This document shows, one piece after another, positions 15,149-22,909 of a stretch of 38,430 bases of DNA (its first letter is position 1; every line of letters starts with the position of its first letter). The position numbers and the translations under genes are program-made. The stretch comes from Bacteroidales bacterium. Lineage in GTDB: Bacteria; Bacteroidota; Bacteroidia; Bacteroidales; P3. The DNA is taken from positions 1-38,430 of the forward strand of contig JAFWZP010000118.1 of NCBI GenBank assembly GCA_017522255.1, in the 5' to 3' direction. The notes under the pieces are model-generated. The model was not told the DNA's origin and searched no databases. It saw only the letters and a list, made by a program, of their open reading frames with translations.

Positions 15149-15721
15149 ATGGAACAAATAAATAACATGAATTATGTGGATCTTGGTTTGCCAAGTGGAA
15201 TAAAATGGGCTACCTGCAATATTGGAGCAAACAGTCCCGAAGAATACGGAGATTATTTTGTCTGGAACGAAATTGAAACTAAAGAAATGCAAACCGTTAG
15301 AAATTTCAAAACTGTAGTAAGAAAATTTCTAGGATTATCCAAAATCGATAAAAGAAAAAAAATTAGAGATAAAGCAAAAGCTAATTGGAGAGACAACTGG
15401 CGATTACCCACTAATAGAGAGATGGAAGAACTCGTAGATAAATGCACCTGGACATGGACTACCCAAAGCGGAGTAAACGGCTACAAAGTTATTGGTCCTA
15501 ACGGCAACAGCATCTTTCTTCCTGCTGCGGGCTTATATTTCAGTGTGTCGGAGTTGCGCTACGCTAGAATAAGTGGCAACTATTGGAGTTCTACACCCAA
15601 CGAGAGCAGTTATGACAGTGCTTACAGCCTGCACTTCATAAAAGATTTATTCAAGGAGGAGCACTATGTGCGTCAGGATGATCTCAGATATAAGTTTACG
15701 GTTCGTCTTGTGTCAGAATAA
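15149..15721 (+). CDS. FISUMP-domain (major paralogous domain) protein, no signal peptide
   Basis: A 190-aa protein that is one Fibrobacter-type major paralogous (FISUMP/DUF1566-like) domain. The hallmark segments are YVDLGLPSGIKWATCN near the start, NWRLPTNREMEEL near residue 90, WTWTTQSGVNGY, NSIFLPAAG and NYWSSTP. Most relatives are exported or lipid-anchored repeats on larger surface proteins, but this one begins directly with the domain and shows no signal peptide, so it may be cytoplasmic or a detached domain. A Lys-rich insertion (DKRKKIRDKAK) separates the first two conserved blocks. The biochemical role of the domain is not known. Confidence 0.8.
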   Translation: MEQINNMNYVDLGLPSGIKWATCNIGANSPEEYGDYFVWNEIETKEMQTVRNFKTVVRKFLGLSKIDKRKKIRDKAKANWRDNWRLPTNREMEELVDKCTWTWTTQSGVNGYKVIGPNGNSIFLPAAGLYFSVSELRYARISGNYWSSTPNESSYDSAYSLHFIKDLFKEEHYVRQDDLRYKFTVRLVSE

Positions 15722-15732
15722 AGGCGAAGTCG

Positions 15733-15763
15733 CATTCGATTTATTTGATCATTCGATTTATTT
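15733..15763. repeat. Two copies of a 14-bp direct repeat, 17-bp period
   Basis: CATTCGATTTATTT occurs at 15733-15746 and 15750-15763, directly after the FISUMP gene and abutting the next hairpin. Confidence 0.5.
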
Positions 15764-15790
15764 AAGCGGAGCATTTAAAAGCTCCGCTTA
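15763..15790. terminator. Hairpin after the FISUMP gene
   Basis: TAAGCGGAGC at 15763-15772 pairs perfectly with GCTCCGCTTA at 15781-15790 over an 8-base loop. GC-rich stem but no T tract, so terminator function is tentative. Confidence 0.5.
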
Positions 15791-15874
15791 CCTCCGCAGA
15801 GTGGTCGATTTTATAGAAATAATACACTATTAATAGATTAAAAGTTGCGCCCGGCACGTATTTAGGGAAAAATA

Positions 15875-16471
15875 ATGAAAAGAAAAATAGGAATACTATT
15901 ATTTTTTATTCTAGGATTTGTTGTTATATCAATTTCATCTTGCTCATCTCAATCTGAAGAATACGATGAAATATTAGTAGAAGCCCGGAATTTTAAAAAT
16001 ACTTTATCAAATAATTACACAATATTGGCTGAGGTTATAGACTCTGCTGTTGCCAAAATCTATTATTCCTCCTATCTTAGCCAAAGAACCAGATATAGTT
16101 CAGATTGTGATATTCATGTATATGATATCCATACAAAAGTAAGTAAGGTGGTAGATTTTGAAATAGCACCAAAGGAAGGAGATCTCTCAGGCGGTTTAGG
16201 ACATGGTATAATGTCTTGTTGTTATTATAATGGGAAAGTATTTTTCGATATTTATTGTGGATCGTCTCTTACTGCTTTCCCTGTAATAAAGTATATAGAT
16301 ATTTATACAGATAAAATAATAGATTTTTCAGGTGGCTGTATTGATAAATTAGAGAATGGAATATTATATACAAAAGAGCAAATGTCGTATTACGATGATA
16401 AAAAAAATGTAAATAACGAGAGAGAAAGATATATAGATTTGGGAGTAGCTGAGTTTTCATATAATCTCTAA
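15875..16471 (+). CDS. Hypothetical lipoprotein
   Basis: A 198-aa protein with a type II signal peptide: a basic start (MKRKIG), a hydrophobic core and the lipobox SISSC ending at about residue 23, so it should be lipid-anchored. The mature part has alternating beta-like segments (AKIYYSSYLS, DIHVYDIHTKVSKVV, GKVFFDIYCG, IKYIDIYTDKIIDFSGG) reminiscent of a beta-propeller fragment or a TolB-like fold, with several Cys. No family is recognised. It is 32 bp from the next lipoprotein gene and the two probably form a small operon. Confidence 0.65.
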   Translation: MKRKIGILLFFILGFVVISISSCSSQSEEYDEILVEARNFKNTLSNNYTILAEVIDSAVAKIYYSSYLSQRTRYSSDCDIHVYDIHTKVSKVVDFEIAPKEGDLSGGLGHGIMSCCYYNGKVFFDIYCGSSLTAFPVIKYIDIYTDKIIDFSGGCIDKLENGILYTKEQMSYYDDKKNVNNERERYIDLGVAEFSYNL

Positions 16472-16503
16472 ATAAAATATTGACTTGACTAATTATAAAT
16501 AAA

Positions 16504-17034
16504 ATGAAAGATATAAATATGTTTATGTATAGTTTTAGATTTAGCAGATATATTATAGTTCTGTTTTTACTATTTTCTTCTGTTTCATGCGTTCCCTCAA
16601 AAGAAAGAGAAGAACAAAAAAGAATGGAACGATTGGCAAAATTGATTGTAAAGTCTCAAGAAAATAAAGCACGTTTGAGAAAAGAAGTCCTTAAAAATAA
16701 TGAAGAATTTTATGCTATTCAAGAGAGAAAAACAAAAGAATATATAGAAGAACAAAGACGTATAGAAGAAGAACGAAGAATGGAGTATATGTGGCTTAAT
16801 GGTAAGTGGAAAGGTACTTTTTATAATTCATATATTATTCTTCAGGTTGATTTTGAAGATGGAATAATAACATGGTATTCAACTGAAGGATCAGGTTGGA
16901 GCCCTTTTAGAATAGAAAATGATAGAATTTTATATAGCGATAATGGATTTTCAATGTTTTGGGATATAGATAGATGGGATAAACGAATAGGTGTTAGTAA
17001 AGATAATTTTTGGCTTAGAAAAATATCACGATAG
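16504..17034 (+). CDS. Hypothetical lipoprotein with coiled coil and lipocalin-like tail
   Basis: A 176-aa protein. The hydrophobic N-terminus ends in the lipobox-like SSVSC at about residue 29. Residues about 33-95 are a strongly charged helix rich in Glu, Lys and Arg (for example EEQRRIEEERRMEY), probably a coiled coil. The rest (WLNGKWKGTF, then YIILQVDFEDG and GVSKDNFWLRKI) looks like a small lipocalin-like beta barrel of the kind seen in many Bacteroidota lipoproteins. Function is unknown. A start at the second or third Met is possible. A palindromic repeat of the dispersed family follows its stop. Confidence 0.65.
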   Translation: MKDINMFMYSFRFSRYIIVLFLLFSSVSCVPSKEREEQKRMERLAKLIVKSQENKARLRKEVLKNNEEFYAIQERKTKEYIEEQRRIEEERRMEYMWLNGKWKGTFYNSYIILQVDFEDGIITWYSTEGSGWSPFRIENDRILYSDNGFSMFWDIDRWDKRIGVSKDNFWLRKISR

Positions 17035-17088
17035 TAATTAATTATTGATATAAGTACTTAAACACCTATATAATATGCTTTATATCTC

Positions 17089-17126
17089 TATCCAATAGAT
17101 ATTGTTCCGACAATGTGTATGGGATA
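17089..17126. repeat. Dispersed hairpin family, copy 1 (diverged)
   Basis: TATCCAATAGATATTG at 17089-17104 and CAATGTGTATGGGATA at 17111-17126 form an imperfect 16-bp stem (13 matches) over TTCCGA. The right arm shares TATGGGATAA with copies 2 and 3. It sits after the lipoprotein gene. Confidence 0.5.
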
Positions 17127-17166
17127 AGTTTTATGCACGCAAAGAATAGAGCAAAAGGAAAATATT

Positions 17167-17199
17167 TTTGGTGATAGTGCGTTTCTGTATATAATTTTG
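17167..17199 (+). promoter_or_regulatory. Promoter of the DUF1016 nuclease gene
   Basis: TTTG at 17167-17170, a 21-base spacer and TAATTTTG at 17192-17199 precede the start codon by 30 bases. Confidence 0.7.
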
Positions 17200-17229
17200 C
17201 AATAGAAAATAGAATAATATTTATATGCT

Positions 17230-18261
17230 ATGAATAGAGGTGAATACTTGGAAAACATCAGAAGTTCTTTTGTAGAAGATGTAAAAGGTATAATCAATAC
17301 GGCACGGCAGACTGCTGTAAGGAGTGTGGATTTTTGCAGGGTGCAAATGTATTGGAATATAGGTAAGCGTATTTTTGAAGAAGAACAGCAAGGCAAAGAA
17401 CGTGCCGACTATGGTTCGTATTTGATAAAGAACCTTGCCACTACATTGGAGCCTGATTATGGCACTGGATTTGGAGTTCGTCAATTAGAGCAAAGTCGCA
17501 AGTTTTATAGGATTTACCCAATTGCGAACGCACTGCGTTCGCAATTGAATTGGACTCAATATCGGTTACTTATACAAATAGGGGATCCGTATAAGCGTGA
17601 GTATTACGAATTGGAATCGGTCAATAATGGATGGACAGCAAGGGAAACCGAGCGGCAGATAAACTCGCAACTATACGAGCGTTTGCTATTAAGCAATGAC
17701 AAGGAGGCTGTATTGGCAGTAGCCAGGCGGGAACGTTTGCCACAAACTCCGCAAGAGATTATCAAAGACCCTATGGTTTTGGAATTTTTGGGTTTGGAAC
17801 GTAAGGCTGCATATTATGAGAAAGATTTGGAAACTGCCATTATTTCTCATCTTGCCGACTTTTTGCTTGAAATGGGCAATGGCTTTTCGTTTGTGGCAAG
17901 GCAGAAAAGGATATTGCTCGAAGATGATGAGTTTTTTGCTGATTTGGTGTTTTACAATCGTTTGCTTAGATGTTTTGTAGTTATAGAACTGAAGACAGGG
18001 AAACTTACGCATCAGGATTTAGGACAGTTGCAGATGTATGTAAACTATTACGACAGATGTGAAAAACTACCCGATGAAACCCCAACCATTGGTATTTTGT
18101 TGGGTACAAGTAAAAACGATACGGTGGTGAAAATGACTTTGCCCGACGATAATAAAACGATACTTGCTCGTGAATATCAATTATATTTGCCAACACAGGC
18201 TCAGCTGATAAATGAAGTAAATAGTGTAAAAATATCCCTCGAACAACAAAAAGAAGAATAG
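17230..18261 (+). CDS. DUF1016 / YhcG-family PDDEXK nuclease
   Basis: A 343-aa protein. The N-terminal DUF1016 region (IINTARQTAVRSVDF, YWNIGKRIFEEE, and SQLNWTQYRLLIQI near residue 110) is helical. The C-terminal YhcG nuclease domain carries FADLVFYNRLL with the catalytic Asp, VVIELKTG with the E-x-K pair, and the following GQLQMY helix. Family members are usually found in defence islands or mobile regions and are thought to process DNA or act against phage; the exact activity is not settled. It has its own promoter and is monocistronic, ending before a perfect palindrome of the dispersed family. A perfect 13-bp palindrome lies inside the gene (17519-17547). Confidence 0.92.
   Translation: MNRGEYLENIRSSFVEDVKGIINTARQTAVRSVDFCRVQMYWNIGKRIFEEEQQGKERADYGSYLIKNLATTLEPDYGTGFGVRQLEQSRKFYRIYPIANALRSQLNWTQYRLLIQIGDPYKREYYELESVNNGWTARETERQINSQLYERLLLSNDKEAVLAVARRERLPQTPQEIIKDPMVLEFLGLERKAAYYEKDLETAIISHLADFLLEMGNGFSFVARQKRILLEDDEFFADLVFYNRLLRCFVVIELKTGKLTHQDLGQLQMYVNYYDRCEKLPDETPTIGILLGTSKNDTVVKMTLPDDNKTILAREYQLYLPTQAQLINEVNSVKISLEQQKEE
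17519..17547. repeat. Perfect 13-bp inverted repeat inside the DUF1016 gene
   Basis: CAATTGCGAACGC and GCGTTCGCAATTG flank the 3-base loop ACT, within codons for the variable YPIANALRSQLNW segment. The length and perfection in coding sequence are unusual. Confidence 0.75.
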
Positions 18262-18284
18262 ATACTTTTTAGAATAAAACTCTT

Positions 18285-18324
18285 TTATCCCATATATATT
18301 GTTTCGGTAATATATATGGGATAA
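18285..18324. repeat. Dispersed hairpin family, copy 2 (perfect)
   Basis: TTATCCCATATATATT at 18285-18300 pairs perfectly over 16 bp with AATATATATGGGATAA at 18309-18324, loop GTTTCGGT, followed by TTTGTTTAGATATATA. It lies 23 bp after the DUF1016 gene and may terminate it, though a clean T tract is missing. Confidence 0.75.
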
Positions 18325-18487
18325 TTTGTTTAGATATATATGTTATCGGAGTAAGATATATGGGTAATTGTTCGCTGAATTTACCGCTGCGGAGCAAAAA
18401 AACTTTTATGTTTGTTCAATAAAATGATAATCTTTGCGTTATTAGCTCGTGTTTATTCTAGGAAAAGACGATAAATTATAGCAAAAA

Positions 18488-19477
18488 ATGAATAAGGTAT
18501 TAATGACATTGATAGGAGCTGCAGCATTGACAGTTGCTTGTTCCGGTTCTGATAATAAAGAGGTAAAAACCATAGAACCTGTTGATTATACAGCAGTTGA
18601 TATTCCCGATTTTGTTGCCGATTCGGCTTATAGATATGTCGAGGAGCAGTTGGCTTTTGGTCCTCGAGTGCCTGGCACCAACGAGCATGACAAATGTGCC
18701 AAATATCTTGCCGGTAAGATGACGGAATGGGCTGATACAGTATATGTACAAGACTTCAATACAACGCTTTGGGATAATAGCACGGTAAAAGGATATAACA
18801 TAATAGCCTCGTTTGATACCGATAATCAAAACCGTGTGCTTTTGGCTGCTCATTGGGATTCGCGTGCATACGCCGATCATGATCCTAATCCCGACAATCA
18901 TCGCAAGCCTATACTTGGTGCGAATGATGGAGCGAGTGGAGTGGCTGTGCTTATGGAAATGGCTAGGAACATGAAGCTTAAACGTCCTGATGTGGGTGTG
19001 GATATAATCTTTTTTGATGTAGAAGATCAAGGTATTCCTGAGTTTGAAAGCGATTATAGAGACAATACTTGGTGTTTGGGTTCGCAATATTGGTCAAAAA
19101 CTCCTCATACTATGTTTTATCGTGCCAAGTATGGTATATTGCTTGATATGGTGGGCAATGCCAACCCTCGTTATACCAAAGAGGAGGTGTCGCGTACTTT
19201 TGCTCCCGGACTTATGGAGAAGGTGTGGAATGTGGCTAACCAACTTGGATATGGTACTTCGTTTGTAAACCAAAATACTCCTGCCATTCTTGACGACCAT
19301 TTGTATGTAAATCAGATTATACAAATACCTATGATAGATATTGTTCAAAACCAAGAAGGTGTTAGTTTCTTTGAACATTGGCATACCATAAACGATAATC
19401 TTGATGTTATAGATAAAGATGCTTTGAAGCAGGTGGCACATGTGGTATATACCATTTTGTATAGCGAAACCAAATAA
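18488..19477 (+). CDS. M28-family lipoprotein, probable glutaminyl-peptide cyclotransferase
   Basis: A 329-aa exported protein. The signal peptide ends in a lipobox (LTVACSG, Cys18). The mature domain is an M28 fold with the single-zinc glutaminyl cyclase pattern: AHWDSRAYADHDP, GANDGASGVAVLMEMAR (Asp ligand), FFDVEDQG (Glu ligand) and EHWHTINDN (His ligand). Such enzymes convert N-terminal Gln of exported proteins to pyroglutamate. In Bacteroidota this matters because signal peptidase often leaves Gln at the new N-terminus. Aminopeptidase activity is the alternative, but the single-zinc pattern and family length favour cyclase. The start codon of the next gene lies 10 bp downstream, so the two form an operon. 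Confidence 0.85.
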   Translation: MNKVLMTLIGAAALTVACSGSDNKEVKTIEPVDYTAVDIPDFVADSAYRYVEEQLAFGPRVPGTNEHDKCAKYLAGKMTEWADTVYVQDFNTTLWDNSTVKGYNIIASFDTDNQNRVLLAAHWDSRAYADHDPNPDNHRKPILGANDGASGVAVLMEMARNMKLKRPDVGVDIIFFDVEDQGIPEFESDYRDNTWCLGSQYWSKTPHTMFYRAKYGILLDMVGNANPRYTKEEVSRTFAPGLMEKVWNVANQLGYGTSFVNQNTPAILDDHLYVNQIIQIPMIDIVQNQEGVSFFEHWHTINDNLDVIDKDALKQVAHVVYTILYSETK

Positions 19478-19487
19478 TGTAAATGAT

Positions 19488-19901
19488 ATGTGTAAATTGA
19501 GGAAAATATTATTGTTGTTGGCTTGTTCTATGATGTTTGCAAGTTGTGTAAAAGAGAGCGATACTCCTATGGGTTATGTAAACTTTACCATCGAACCGAA
19601 CTCTACATTTTATGCCAATCTTAATAATGTGGGTGGCTATGAATATTTTATAGGAGGCTATAAGGGAGTAGTGATATTTCGTTATTCTCTTGCCGAATTT
19701 TTGGCCTACGAGCGTGCTTGTCCTCATTGCCACGAGGTAGGAGTGGAGGTGCAGGAACAATCGGGTGTGATATTGGAATGTCCGCAATGTGGGTCGCAGT
19801 TTATATATACCGACGGCTCGCCAATCAAAGGTCCTGCGGTATCGTCGTTAAGACAGTACTCTACTTATTACGATGGTTATTTGTTGCATGTGTATAACTA
19901 A
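19488..19901 (+). CDS. Rieske-like lipoprotein with four-Cys metal site
   Basis: A 137-aa protein starting at the ATG at 19488; the frame is open further upstream, but this start gives a proper lipoprotein signal (basic start, hydrophobic core, MFASC). The C-terminal half has a Rieske-type layout: ACPHCHEVG, then about 15 residues later CPQCGSQFIYTDG, then GPAVSSLRQY, the usual end of a Rieske domain. A classical 2Fe-2S Rieske site is C-x-H and C-x-x-H; the second pair here is C-x-x-C, and the first box offers both CPH and CPHC. Zinc or a rubredoxin-like iron site is therefore as likely as a Rieske cluster. Role unknown. Confidence 0.7.
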   Translation: MCKLRKILLLLACSMMFASCVKESDTPMGYVNFTIEPNSTFYANLNNVGGYEYFIGGYKGVVIFRYSLAEFLAYERACPHCHEVGVEVQEQSGVILECPQCGSQFIYTDGSPIKGPAVSSLRQYSTYYDGYLLHVYN

Positions 19902-20245
19902 TATATTTATACCCGTTGGTTGAATTAAAATCTTTCTATAGAAACTTGGAAGTGCTAGTAAAAGAAGTACTATTGCTAAGTTTTCATGTCTCGAACCGAT
20001 TACCTTTTCATTGACGCTGAAGCTATTGATATAGATGTAACGTTATCCACCATAATGTATAATCCCATACATTATGGTGATGTTGCTTATACCTGTCATG
20101 GTAGTGCCCATCCATAAGCCGATGCCATATATGTGCCAACGCCCCGTTTTGATGCTCAAACAGTACCTGATGCTATTCAATAAGTTAGAGGAATGCCCGC
20201 CGGCTTGATGCCATGTATTTTTTTTGCAAAAAACATCCATTTTAT
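19902..20245. other. 344-bp gap with a perfect hairpin and a doubtful 43-codon frame
   Basis: CACCATAATGTAT at 20048-20060 pairs perfectly over 13 bp with ATACATTATGGTG at 20067-20079 (loop AATCCC). An ATG at 19986 opens 43 codons (MSRTDYLFIDAEAIDIDVTL...) through the hairpin to 20117, without promoter or homology I can see. The remainder shows nothing recognisable. Confidence 0.35.
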
Positions 20246-20276
20246 TTTGCAGGTTCGGAAAATCTATGTACGTTTG
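20246..20276 (+). promoter_or_regulatory. Promoter of the HU-like gene
   Basis: TTTG at 20246-20249, a 19-base spacer and TACGTTTG at 20269-20276; the start codon is 90 bases downstream. Confidence 0.65.
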
Positions 20277-20366
20277 TGGTGAACTTGATGAGATTAGTTT
20301 CAAACGATGATGCAGTTGCACATCGGACTCATCAAGATAATAATAACAATTTAAATTCTAAAAGAA

Positions 20367-20849
20367 ATGATAAAATTAGTGTCAAAACAACAGCCAATGA
20401 CAAAGATTGGCACAAAAGAGAAAGAACTGAAATACGTTCTAAACTTAGTATTATCGGGAAGCATATCCGAAAAGGAGGTGATAGAGTTTGCTTGCAAACA
20501 TACCGGTATGCAACCTACAATGGTTAAAGCTGCAATAGAAAGTTGTCTTCAAATTGTAGAACTTTACATTGCTTTAGGTTATAGTGTGATTTGCTATCCT
20601 CATCACCAAAACTTCCGTTGCTTAACGTGTAAAACTCCGCTGCTTGACAGCATACCTCCCCAAAGCCATTGGGGAAGTCCCCCAAACCCTTTGGGAACAC
20701 CTCCCAAACCCTTTGGGGAACCCTCCCAAACCCTTTGGGAGACCTTCCCAAACCCTTTGGGGAACCTTCCCAAACCCTTTGGGGAGGCTGCCAATCAACG
20801 ATGTGAGGTTATGAAGATAAGGAGGCGAGAGTTGTGGTTTAACATATAA
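20367..20849 (+). CDS. HU-like DNA-binding protein running into a palindromic repeat array
   Basis: A 160-aa frame. Residues about 20-85 (SGSISEKEVIEFACKHTG, then MVKAAIESCLQIVELYIALGY) resemble the helical start and arm region of the divergent HU-family proteins common in Bacteroidota. From about residue 95 the protein is encoded by six 22-bp repeats (20659-20790) and reads as Pro/Phe/Gly-rich units such as PPNPLG and LPKPFGE. The tail is therefore a translated intergenic-type repeat, not a normal domain. Either the original HU-like gene lost its 3' end and reads into the array, or the array has become a coding extension. DNA binding is inferred from the fold only. Confidence 0.5.
   Translation: MIKLVSKQQPMTKIGTKEKELKYVLNLVLSGSISEKEVIEFACKHTGMQPTMVKAAIESCLQIVELYIALGYSVICYPHHQNFRCLTCKTPLLDSIPPQSHWGSPPNPLGTPPKPFGEPSQTLWETFPNPLGNLPKPFGEAANQRCEVMKIRRRELWFNI
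20659..20790. repeat. 22-bp palindromic tandem repeat, six units
   Basis: Six contiguous 22-base units start at 20659, 20681, 20703, 20725, 20747 and 20769. Units 2-6 begin with the palindrome CCCAAACCCTTTGGG (6-bp arms, 3-base loop) followed by a 7-base variable linker (for example GAACCCT or GGACCTT-like); the first unit is diverged (CCCAAAGCCATTGGG). Because 22 is not a multiple of 3, the array cycles through frames and is open in several frames on both strands. Confidence 0.92.
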
Positions 20850-20854
20850 TATAC

Positions 20855-20885
20855 TTGCATATATCAGCAATATTACTTATCTTTG
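20855..20885 (+). promoter_or_regulatory. Promoter of the EcoRI-family methyltransferase gene
   Basis: TTG at 20855-20857, a 20-base spacer and TATCTTTG at 20878-20885; the start codon is 68 bases downstream. Confidence 0.75.
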
Positions 20886-20953
20886 CAACTTAGCTATATA
20901 TTAGTTCTACATAGTAAACATAAGGATATTAAACATTTAAGTTATTAGTAAGC

Positions 20954-21985
20954 ATGGCAAATAGAAATCTAAATAAAGCCAAAGAAGCAAAGAAAGACGA
21001 GTTTTATACGCAGTTGGAAGATATTAATAACGAATTGCGACATTATCGCGAACATTTTCGTGGTAAAACAGTACTTTGCAATTGCGATGACCCTCGTGTA
21101 AGTAACTTCTTTACATATTTTGCCTACAATTTCGAGTTTCTCGGATTAAAGAAACTAATAACCACTTGCTATAAAAACCAGGATATGGATTTGTTTAGCC
21201 AAAACGAATCCGAACAAGCAGTGTACTTGGTGTATGAAGGTGATAAGAATGGCGATCATATTCCTACTGCCGATGAAATAGGCGTGCATCCATTAAAGGG
21301 CGATGGCGACTTCCGTAGCAAAGAATGTATAGAACTCTTAAAAGAGGCTGATATAGTAGTTACAAATCCTCCTTTTTCGCTATTCCGTGAATATGTAGCA
21401 CAGCTAATGGAATACGATAAAAAGTTTCTGATAATAGGACATCAAAACGCCATTAAGTATAAAGAAATATTTCCACTGATACAGCAGAACAAAATTTGGT
21501 TAGGCTATGGTTTTAAGGGTGGTGCTGGACACTTCATATCAAATTACGAAGATACCGCAACTGCTGGCAACCACAAAGAGGGAATGATTAGAGTGTCAGG
21601 CGTTCATTGGTTTACAAATCTTGAAACTAAAAAGCGTCACGAAGACTTAATACTTTATAAATCTTATAATCCTGAATACTATCCTAAATACGAAAACTAC
21701 GATGCGATAAATGTGGATAAAACTGAAGAAATTCCATACAACTATGATGGTGTAATGGGTGTCCCTATTACATTTATGGATAAATACAACCCCGATCAAT
21801 TTGAAATTATTGGAGTCGGAATAGCGGGATTGGGGTTGATAGCGGGAATTAAGCCATATAAACCGGAACATAAGAAATATAGAAAAGAAGTGCAAAAACG
21901 AGGTGCTGTCGATGGCGATTTATATATGATGAATGGAGAGGAAGTCGTAGTCCCTTATAGCCGAATATTAATCAAAAAGAAATAA
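20954..21985 (+). CDS. EcoRI-family adenine-specific DNA methyltransferase
   Basis: A 343-aa N6-adenine methyltransferase of the M.EcoRI family. VLCNCDDPRVSNFF near residue 40 corresponds to the family's unusual SAM-binding motif I, and VVTNPPFSLFREY near 137 is the catalytic motif IV (NPPF). The region around GYGFKGGAGHF and the C-terminal GVMGVPITFMDKYNPDQFEIIG are family-typical. It would protect host DNA from a partner nuclease. The closest candidate is the DUF262-HNH gene at 22912, now separated by dinD. Its last codons and the following bases (21974-22012) are repeated exactly at 22898-22936. Confidence 0.93.
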   Translation: MANRNLNKAKEAKKDEFYTQLEDINNELRHYREHFRGKTVLCNCDDPRVSNFFTYFAYNFEFLGLKKLITTCYKNQDMDLFSQNESEQAVYLVYEGDKNGDHIPTADEIGVHPLKGDGDFRSKECIELLKEADIVVTNPPFSLFREYVAQLMEYDKKFLIIGHQNAIKYKEIFPLIQQNKIWLGYGFKGGAGHFISNYEDTATAGNHKEGMIRVSGVHWFTNLETKKRHEDLILYKSYNPEYYPKYENYDAINVDKTEEIPYNYDGVMGVPITFMDKYNPDQFEIIGVGIAGLGLIAGIKPYKPEHKKYRKEVQKRGAVDGDLYMMNGEEVVVPYSRILIKKK

Positions 21986-22012
21986 CCATGAAAATCGAAC
22001 TTAAATCTATAC
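21974..22012 (+). repeat. 39-bp exact direct repeat, left copy
   Basis: It covers the last codons of the methyltransferase, the AATAACC junction and then a copy of the first eight codons (MKIELKSI) of the downstream HNH gene, which soon hits a stop. The right copy is at 22898-22936, 924 bp away. Confidence 0.95.
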
Positions 22013-22078
22013 ATAGTAAGTAAATAACCAAGAAATATATGCAAGGATTCTTATATGTAAAATGAGGTAAAAGTGATT

Positions 22079-22909
22079 ATGAAAACAGAAGATATTTTAG
22101 ATTTGTTTCATCAATTTGAAACCATCACAAATGACTATGAAGGAATTGAATGCTGGAGTGCACGTGAACTATGCGAACTATTGGGGTATTCAAAATGGGA
22201 GAAATTTTGCAATGTTATAAACAAAGCCAAGAGTGCTTGCACTGAAGCTGGTGAAGAAATTGAACACCATTTTCCCTACGTGGGGAAAAAGGTATTGCTT
22301 GGTTCGGGAGCAGAAAGAATCATTGATGATTATATGCTTACACGCTATGCTTGTTATTTAATTGCCCAAAATGGAGACCCTAAAAAAACTCAAATTGCTT
22401 TTGCTCAAAATTATTTTGCTGTTCAAACACGTCGTGCCGAATTGGTACAACAACGTATTTTGGATTTCGAAAGAGTACAAGCTCGTAACAAACTTGCAGA
22501 AACCGAAAAAAGACTTTCGGGAGTATTGTATGAAAGAGGAGTAGATAGCAAAGGGTTTGCAATTATTCGTTCAAAAGGAGATAAAGCATTATTTCGGTTA
22601 GATACAGCTTTGCTTAAACGTAAATTGGGTATTCCCGATTCTCGACCTTTGGCAGATTTCTTACCAACCATAAGTATCAAAGCAAAGGATTTTGCAGCAG
22701 AAATGACATCTGTAAATGTTCAGCAGAAAGATTTGCATGGACAAAATTCAATAAGTCAAGAACACATAGATAATAATTTGGCAGTTCGGGATATGCTCTT
22801 GAAACGAGGAATTATTCCGGAGCAACTTCCTATATCGGAAGATTTGAAAAAAGTTGAACGCCGATTAAAGAAGGAAGAAAATTCAATAACAAAAGGTAAA
22901 AAGAAATAA
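22079..22909 (+). CDS. dinD: DNA-damage-inducible protein D (DinD-like)
   Basis: A 276-aa DinD/BRO-type protein. IECWSARELCELLGYSKWEKF near the N-terminus is the BRO-N-like signature, followed by GKKVLLGSGAERIIDDYMLTRYACYLIAQNGDP and the helical NYFAVQTRRAELV segment. E. coli DinD is SOS-induced and modulates RecA filaments. Homologues in this phylum often sit near restriction systems. The ATG at 22079 is chosen because GAGGT precedes it; a GTG at 22073 is also possible. The gene sits exactly between 39-bp direct repeats and so appears to be an insert in the restriction-modification operon. Confidence 0.88.
   Translation: MKTEDILDLFHQFETITNDYEGIECWSARELCELLGYSKWEKFCNVINKAKSACTEAGEEIEHHFPYVGKKVLLGSGAERIIDDYMLTRYACYLIAQNGDPKKTQIAFAQNYFAVQTRRAELVQQRILDFERVQARNKLAETEKRLSGVLYERGVDSKGFAIIRSKGDKALFRLDTALLKRKLGIPDSRPLADFLPTISIKAKDFAAEMTSVNVQQKDLHGQNSISQEHIDNNLAVRDMLLKRGIIPEQLPISEDLKKVERRLKKEENSITKGKKK

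Noticed and set aside
20213..20527. 104-codon plus-strand frame overlapping the HU-like gene
   Set aside because: It begins inside the promoter of the HU-like gene and overlaps it in another frame; the translation is featureless.
20659..20790. A CRISPR array
   Set aside because: Units are contiguous at 22 bp with only 7-base linkers; there are no spacers of 28-40 bases and no cas genes. The same applies to 30723-30810.
20524..20870. Several overlapping minus-strand open frames across the 22-bp array
   Set aside because: They arise because the palindromic repeat is stop-free in most frames; their translations are the same Pro/Gly/Phe pattern and there is no promoter.
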